A DNA stretch of 64,000 bases from Membranipora membranacea (lineage: Eukaryota; Bryozoa; Gymnolaemata; Cheilostomatida; Membraniporidae). Both the position numbers and the translations under genes were made by a program. The stretch covers positions 4,665,501 through 4,729,500 of the forward strand of contig OU612074.1 of the NCBI GenBank assembly GCA_914767715.1, written 5' to 3'. Shown here piece after piece: positions 12,101 through 21,100 of this stretch (positions within the stretch are counted from its first letter, which is position 1; every line of letters begins with the position of its first letter). The notes beneath the pieces are model-generated. The model did not search any database. It was not told the DNA's origin and saw only the letters and a program-made list of their open reading frames with translations.

Positions 12101-15100
12101 GGAAACCAAACACGTGTATCATATGTTGTCCAGCTCGGACTGGCAACAATTGGAGAGGCAGTTAACATCATGCCAAAAATCAATATAGCAAGATTGGAGG
12201 AGATACTCCCCACAAGGTCAGGAAATCTTCCTAATCCCGTGGCAGACGGGTCTTTTGACTATCTGTCTTTATAGTTATATTAGTTATTAGTTATATTTTC
12301 AACTTGTTTTTCTTCCTACTACTACACTCATTTAATCTGTTTGGAAAGCAATAACACTTTATCAATGTACATGTGCAAAGTGTGTTTAGTTGAGTTCTCA
12401 ACCAAATCCAATCTCAATAGGCATTTTAAGACCAAACACGACAAAAACTTTATCGGTTTTAAATGCGATAGCTGTGGCAGGAACTTTACCAGGCGCCACC
12501 AACTGAACTTACACAAGCAGAAGTGCTCGAAAGCAATCAATTCTACTGTGTCAAGATCAGATGGTGCCTCCCAACAGATTGGCGGTGCAATCAATCACAA
12601 TGACACAAATGAATCCACCCAGGTAGAAACCTTTGCACATGCATCTCCTCTTAAAGACATCCTTAAGTCAAATTGGGAAGCCATCAAAACGTACTTTCGT
12701 TGTAGGAAAATTGTTGACATATTCAATTTCCGACTGATAAATCAATCTGTGACAATATATGATGCTCTATGCAACCTTTGGCTTACAAAATTATCCAAAC
12801 AAGTCAAGCTTCAATGCTGCTTAGGTTATGTGCTCAAAAACTCCAATACCGACGAATTAAGATACTACCATAGTTCTGCAAACAACACGATGATTTTCGA
12901 TAAGCCCATGACTATTAAATCATTAACAGACATGCAAGATGTTGCAGAGCTTCTAGAAAGTGTGGACTTATGTGAAAAGGCAAAAGCCAATCGACCCAAC
13001 AGTTCATGGGGTGTCCTTCATGTGACAAATATATCATTTTACCTGAGTAAATTTCCGTTTCCCAAGATTGGATCACCCGGTAACATTCCATCACATATCA
13101 AAAAACTGAAATGTGTCAAAACTCTAAAGAGGGGAGTAAACAACAAACCCATCTCTGATAATCTTTGTTTCTTCCGTGCTCTCTACTTGAAACAAAATTG
13201 CACTTGTAAAAAGCGATGTGACTGTTTATTTCCAAAAAGCAGTTTGGCAAAAATACATGACTTGCTCCATAGATTTGTTGAATACATTGGTGGATCTCTA
13301 CCTTCAGCCTCTGAGTTCCAAGGGGTGACTTTAGATGATTTGACATCTATCGAAAAGATTTTTGACCTCAAGATATCAGTATACAGCTTGTCAAGTGATG
13401 GAAACTGCACACTGTTGTTTCAATCATTCAGTAAGTCCAAAGTAGAGCTAAACTTGTGTATGGTTGGCAAACACTTCTGTTACATACAAGATATGTCAAC
13501 TTTTTCTAAGTGTTTTACTTGCAAAACATGCAAGTTGAGCTTCCCTAGAAAAAATAACCTTCTGCGACATAGGAAAATTTGTGCTAAGCAGCAATCACGC
13601 TACAGATTTGATAAAGATGTATTTCACCCACCGGGTAATATCTTTGACGAGATAGAGAATAGGACAGGACTTACCATTCCTAATGAATTACGGTTTTATC
13701 CCTATCGTGTGACATTTGATATCGAGTGCTACTTACCCAAGTCCACTTTAGAAAACACACCCAAGCTGACTTTTAACAATGACCACAAGCTCATGAGCAT
13801 CAGTGTGTGTTCCAACATCCCTGGGTACCTTGATCCATTTTGTTTAGTAAGTGATGGAGACACTGACACGCTTGTTAAAAAATTTGTCATTTACTTGTCT
13901 CATCTCAGTGATATTGCATACTCTCTGTGTCTAGAAAAAGTTTCCCCCCTGCTGGAAAAACTTGAGAGCTTAGATAGCATGCGCATGCAAACCGAATTAG
14001 AATACTCACAGAAACATTGGTCCCATCCCGCAAAATATCAATCCAATAGTATTGGTAGTCTTATCGAAAAGCTCAAAGACCACTTAGCGGAACTGCCAGT
14101 GGTCTCTTTTAACGGTCAAAAGTATGACTTAAATGTCATCCGTGCACCTTTGATCCGTCACCTATGTCAAACAGATCAAATAAAATTTGCAATAAAAAGA
14201 AACAATTGTATGAAATGTATTAAAACCAAAAAATTAAAATTTGTAGATGCCACTAATTATATCGCGCCAGGATTTTCTTATGAGTCCTTCCTAAAAGCTT
14301 ACAATTGTTCTGTGCAAAAAGGCTACTTCCCGTATGAATACATCACTTCTTTGGACATGCTTGATGCGACTACGTTACCCCCTCACTCTGCATTTTATTC
14401 ATCCCTTAGACAGTCCAATATTACGCATGATGAATACGACTACTGCAAAAAGATATGGCGTGATCACAATATGGAAACCATGCGTGATTTCCTGATATGG
14501 TACAACAATTTGGATGTGGACCCATTTCTTGAGGCTCTTGAGAAACAGTCCTCTGTGTACATCTCAAAAGGTTTAGACATGCTCAAAGATGCTGTCAGTG
14601 TCCCATCACTTACTACAAAATGGCTTTTCAAGGAGTCATTGACAAATGAATTTTCTATTCCACTCATATCTCAAAAAAATTCAGACTTACATAAGACAAT
14701 CAGAGATAACATTGTTGGAGGGCCAGCACTTGTGTTTCATAGGTACCATGAGTGTGATAAAACCTATCTTAAGTCAAATAAATATGGTCAGCAGGCAAAA
14801 ATTTGTAAACAGATAAAAGGCTATGATGCCAATAGTTTATATCTATATGCAGCGATGCAGCCTTTACCAACCGGCTGTATGATCAGACGACGATGTGACG
14901 AAAATTTCTATCCATGCTTTGTGGATGTTCGAGGGCGTTTAGCCAATGAGTGGCTTGAGTTCAATGCTCACTTGACAAAGACACATATCAGACACAAATA
15001 TAACCAAGGTGAAATTTATTTGGGTCAGCATGCCTTACCAGTTGATGGATTTTGCAAAGAAAATAACACCGTATACCAGTTTCACGGCTGTATTTTTCAC

Positions 15101-18100
15101 GGATGCCCAATCCCACAATGCCCAAACACGAACAATCAGGGAACAAATCCCATTAATGGTGTCCCTTATCAACAATTGTATCAGGACACAGTAGAAAAGG
15201 AGGGATATTTACAAAAGCTAGGTTTCAAAGTTGTCTCTATTTTTGAGTGCAAGTGGTTAGAACAAAAAAAATCATCTAGGATGGTCTCTAGATTTGTGAA
15301 AAAACTTTCTTTTAGAGATATGAGTGAAAAGAAATCGATGACTGAGAGTGAAATTATTTCAGCAATAGAATCAGAGAGCTTTTTTGGTCTTGTAGAATGT
15401 GATGTACATGTGCCAACTGATTTACAATCTAAGTTTCAGGAAATGCCACCAATTTTCAAAAATGTTAGCATCAGTCGGGAAGATCTCTCCCCTCTGATGA
15501 AGAACTTTGCGATTGAGAACAATCTGTATCGAACTCCACAGCGATCCCTCATTGGTAGTATGTTTGGTAAAAAAATTCTGGTATTAACATCTCTGCTGAA
15601 ATGGTACATTGACCATGGACTAAAGATCTCGAAAATTTACCAAATAGTTCAATTCAAAAAACATCGGTGTTTCCGTGAGTTTGGAGAAGCAATCTGTGAT
15701 GAAAGAAGACAAGGTGATGGTGACCCCTCAACCAAGGTCAGATCTGACACCGCTAAGTTACAGGGTAACGTTATTTTTGGGGCCACTATAATTAATAAGG
15801 AACGGTTTACCGATATCAAATATACAACTGACCTCAAAACAGCTAACTCATATGTCAACAACAAAAATTTTATGTCTATAGAGGAGTTGGATGACGATGT
15901 ATTTGAGATCGAGTTGAGTAAAAAGAAAATAAAACTTGATACTCCCATAATAATTGGCTTCTCTATTCTGCAAATTGCCAAGTTACGCATGCTGCAGTTC
16001 TATTATGATTTCATGCAAAAATTCTTTCACGATTCTTCTTTTGAGTATGTGTGCATGGATACCGATTCGGCCTATTTTGCTACATGTGGGGATTTGGAAT
16101 CTTTGGTTCCCATGAACTTAAGACAACAGTATTTTGAAGAATTTGGTGAATGGTTTATCCCTGAATTCTGTGCGGAGCATAAAAAATCCTTCGTTGAGAC
16201 TAAAGTTCAAGGTCTTCCATGGACCATGCAACCTTGCTGTAAGACTGTACATGTATATCATAAGCGAACACCTGGTTTGTTTAAAGAGGAGTTTTCAGGC
16301 ACTGGGATCATTGCACTAAACGCCAAAACCTATCACACTTTCAATGCATCAACCAGTAAAACTAGCACTAAAGGAATAATGCGTAATTTGAATTCTTTCA
16401 ACAAAGCACACTTTCTTGGCACACTTACCACCAAAAAACCTGTTTTTGGTACAAATAAAGGGATCATGAGAAAGAAAAACTCAATGGTCACATATACCCA
16501 ATTAAGGTCTGGACTTTCTTTTTTCTACGCGAAACGGTTAGTTTGTGATGATGGTGTGTCTACTTCACCTATTAATTTATAGTGTATTATGAAAAATATT
16601 GCGCTAAATACTATGCATGAACACTGATTTCTGAACTCACCCTTGAATTTCTTTAAATGATAACATGTACATGCTTCCACTTATGGTGTCTATGCTTCTA
16701 TGATATTTTTCTAATGTCTCACCTCCTTTTATCGTGATGAGAAATGCTTACTCTTGTGGTTTATTAAACTTCCCATGTATATTCATTTGCATTTGTATTC
16801 CACATGGATGTTTACTGTATAAATCTGTGCTCTGTTAAAATATTTATTGATTTTCATTATATAGCATATTTTTATCAAAAACTTCTACCTTTTTTTTTAA
16901 AATATTTCCAAAATAAAGGTCATTGATCACTTGGCTAACAATAAAGTCCCTCTCCCTTGATGAGTCAACTTGTCTCAATTTAGATAAAATATTTTTGTAT
17001 GAGTAGTTTCTTGCTCGCATCAACAGAAAAATAAGACAATATTGTCCACAAACTGTAGAAATCCCTTGCAATACATGTTTACTACGCTTTATTCTTCCCA
17101 TTTGTTTTAGTTTGGTATCAATCAAAATATTTTGGACAGTGTCTCCATATGAGTCAAAGTACTCTATGCTTCCGGAGTCTGTTATATTCACCGCGATCCA
17201 ATGGCTTCCTGGCTGATGAGATTGGTCAAAGTTGACAATATTCATTGATGGAATAAATATCTCGGTGTTCACAAATTCATCCAATGATTTAACACTCGGG
17301 TTCAGCCTTGATGTGTGCTCATCACTGTTCAAAATATTCCTTAGCTGTTGTGAGTTCATGATACCGATGCCAAACTTGCATTCCTCAATTCATCAATATT
17401 CAGTAATTCGTCATACTCATAGTAAACCATCAAATTGACAGTCTCATTCAGTGGTTGGGAGAAAGTAAGTTCTACTTTTGTGTCACTTATGCGCTGCAGA
17501 TGGGTCCCTTCACCATGACACCAATCGCTTGTCAAATCAAAAGCATAGAGACAAAGGCTGCTCTTAAAATGTTCTGGTGTTATCCCGTTACCTTGCTCTG
17601 TGAAGGTTTTCTCACACACTGTTTGAAGATTATGATAAGCTCTCATATAGATATTCTTTTCAAAGTCAACTACTAGTGGTTTCTTCAGCGCATAGTTGTT
17701 GTTAACCATAACATTGATGGATGATAGGTAAAATGGTTCAAACTTAAATGGGGAGTGGTTGTAGGACCCATTCTTGGCAGAGTGCTTTACCATACCAAAA
17801 ATGATCAGTTTGGGCTCCTGTTGGTTTGATAATACCGTAATTGTTTCACTTCCTCTTCCTGGTGAGATCGTAAAGAACTTGACATCCGACCCATTCATTA
17901 CATACTTGGCTGGTGTTTTACGCAGAGTCTCAATATGTGAGATGCTGACAGACGGATGCACTTCTAATCTTCTCATCAGCATTGATGCCTTAACAATCTC
18001 AATTTTGTAATCATGCGGATCCGTAACACCTTTAATATGTTGTAGGACAAATTGTGGGCTGTTAAATTGCAATTCAAACCTCATTGAAACCCCTGGCAAC

Positions 18101-21100
18101 ATATACTTTTTTTGCATGAAAATCGGGGAGTTCAATCTTCCAATGAGGTCTAGTACTGGACTTCCCGCTAGCTTTGCAGCCCTTGCTTTCATTTTTGCGT
18201 CTTGAGTACCAGTTAATTGCTCAGAATGCTCCTCAATCATGTCGTCTGATATCCATCCAACTGTTCGCAAATGAGTGTGCTTAGCTCCGTCATCATGATT
18301 CAAAATGTTGGTAAGAAATGCTTTGTGTGCATAATGTACATTATCTTCAACTTGTTTGTGATTAAGCAGTACTGAGAACTTAGAAATCAAGCTATGAAAA
18401 ATCTGCTGTGATGGAGTTACAACAACTTTCGTTCCATCAGTATCCAATTTAGTTCCATCTGAATTCTGAATCATGATCTGAAGATGAAGTAATGAGTTTG
18501 CAAGATCATAGTAGTGAGTATTGGATCCGGTTATTTCGAATGTCACTGGTTCTAAGCCTTGAGGATGCGTCTCTGGTGTTATCTCATGGATCTCAGATTC
18601 CTTAAGATTTGTGTTGACGTGAATGTTGTCAAAGATCTGTAATTCATCCATAGCAATTTCCACAGCATGTTTGTCAAGTTTTTGATATTCACCTGTTGTT
18701 GTCATTTTGCCTATGAGAAAATGTCGCGCTTCTTCTGTAGCCGTCGCTTTTTATTGCCCTTCAAACCTCCCACAGCCAGTTTCCTCTTGACTCCTCCCCT
18801 TTTGCCTCCAGTTATGTCTGAGGTTAGAGTTCTAATAAGTTTCTTCCCACCTAAGGTCAAATTTTTGACTGCAGCAGTGGAAAGTTTCTGTCCATCAATC
18901 AAATCAGAAGCAAAGTTAGCACCTGTCTTTAGTAGTTGCTTGCCAGCTGACTTTGCTACAGTTTTGAGAGTTGGCGCAAAACTTCTAAAAATACGCGTGA
19001 AGACACCTCCTAACCCATAGCCACGCTGTCTTGTTGCACCGCGAAATACAGGTATAAAGCCACCTTGTTGGTACGCATTTCCTTTGTAATGTTTATGTAA
19101 TATGTTTGACGGGGAATCAAAGCTATATGATCTACTCATGGTTTGACTTTCCGGAAATGTAGCGTCACGTTTGTCTTTCCTTTCTCAAATGCAATTATTC
19201 CTCCATCGTCTCGCCTTATATTCACCTCCACAGTGTCTGTATGTGTGGAGGCAACTGGAACATATTGCACGTCTTGAAAAGTAACCCACTTAAATGTTGA
19301 GCTTTGGCGAGATGGCTCAGCCGGTACAACTCTGAGCAATGGCACCATTACGTCTCCAACCAATCTACGCTGAACAATATCTGTGTACACAAATAGCCCA
19401 ACCAAACCATCATTGATATCGCTAGCTGCGCCTGACCAATGAACTCCATTTAGAAATAACTCGCCATGGTTTTTGTTAAAACCCATGATCTGTATTAGGT
19501 TTTCTGTGAAAGTCACACCGGCTACTTCATTACCCTTCACTGTTATAGCTGTTCTATCACGAAGCTCGTCATAGTATATACTTAAATTACCCGTGCACCC
19601 AGCATTGCTGATGACCTTTGTTATTTCGGAGACCAGCTTTTCAACAGAGGGGTAAAACCCATCGTGCAAACTGAACTCAGTCATTGTTCCGTTGGAGAAT
19701 TTAATCCAAACCTTTGCATTCATGACATTTGGCCATCTGGCAGGAAACTGAATTTCTGTCATTCCCACCTCCCAGGCACCATCATGAATTGGAAGTTTTG
19801 GGATTTTAGTCTTATATGAATGAAGTTTATTATCTGGAAAAAATTTTAAAGATGCATTTGATGGCAGAACTACATAAAATGAATTGCTCATGACTGCCCT
19901 GGAGTGCGTAGAGACAGTAAGTGAGGAGACAAAATTATTTATCGCAATTTTATTAATTGTTCAGCACTAATCCATTCATTAAATTTGCTAGGGTAGCCTC
20001 TATATGTCACAAAGTATTCCTTATTACGCTTATTTCCTCTTTCTTGTATAATATCCTCGATAATGAATGTCTTTGGCAAAGAGACCTTCTGTAATTCGTT
20101 TGCATAATATGTTCCATGAATCTTTTCTTCTTTTTGATCTCGCAACCTGTATGTTATTGGAAATGTCTTTTCGATTTTGTCAACAAAAAATACCTCACTT
20201 GACCAGTTTTGGTCATATCCTTTTGCAAAAACATGCTTATACTTGCTTATTCTCACTGGGTCATTTATGTTAATGTCATTCTTTTTGTGTTTCTGGAGAC
20301 TCTCTCGGAAGTGAAGGTTGAGCCATATATCTTCTTGGTTGGCTTTTGCTGCATCTTTGGGAGGAACCTTGGTCGCAGAGTGTTTGGTGGCATTATACCC
20401 TTTCGTTATATCATCTATCACTTGGGTCCATCCATATGTGTTAGTATATGTAAACCAACGATGGAGCTTAGATTGAATAGTACGATTGAAACGCTCCACA
20501 ATTGACGCTTTAATATCATCATTTTCGGTAGAAAAGTGCCTTATTTGAAGCTTTTTCAGCAGAGTTTTGACCGATGAGTTGTAAAACTCTTTTCCTTTAT
20601 CAGTCTGCAAATCCTTGCATGGTGAAGTGGATAAAATCTTTCCCAATTCTGCACTTATTTCTTTCCCTTGTTTCGTTTTAAGAGGAACACACCAACCAAA
20701 CTTCGTAAACACATCAATCAATGTGAGGATATAATTATAACCGGAGTTGTGAGGTGAATATTTGCGCATATCTACCAAGTCAGCTTGGTATTGAACGTTT
20801 GCCCCACTCACAATTGTTGGTCGTCTCAAAAAATTTTTGCGTGCTGTTTTATGCAAAGTATATGCATCTTGTGTTGACAACCACTCCTTTATCATCTGCT
20901 GTGGAATATCAGCTGCTTTGTCATGAAGGTGTTGTTGCCCTCCAAGAGATGATGGGAGGGAAGGTTTATAGTACAATTGTGTAAGCTTTTGAGACATTTG
21001 ATTGCTCAGCTGTCGAACTTTTCCCACTTTATTGGTTTTGTTCCTGTTGGTGTGCTTTTTAATCCTTTGTTTTTGTCTTTTCGCTTTAGCTGTTTCCATG

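Noticed and set aside
12341-12364. Extension of the polymerase start to TTG at 12341
   Set aside because: Non-ATG start is unlikely here; the ATG at 12365 lies just before the first zinc finger.
14464-14667. - strand frames inside the polymerase and other core genes
   Set aside because: Shadows of strongly supported coding frames on the opposite strand.
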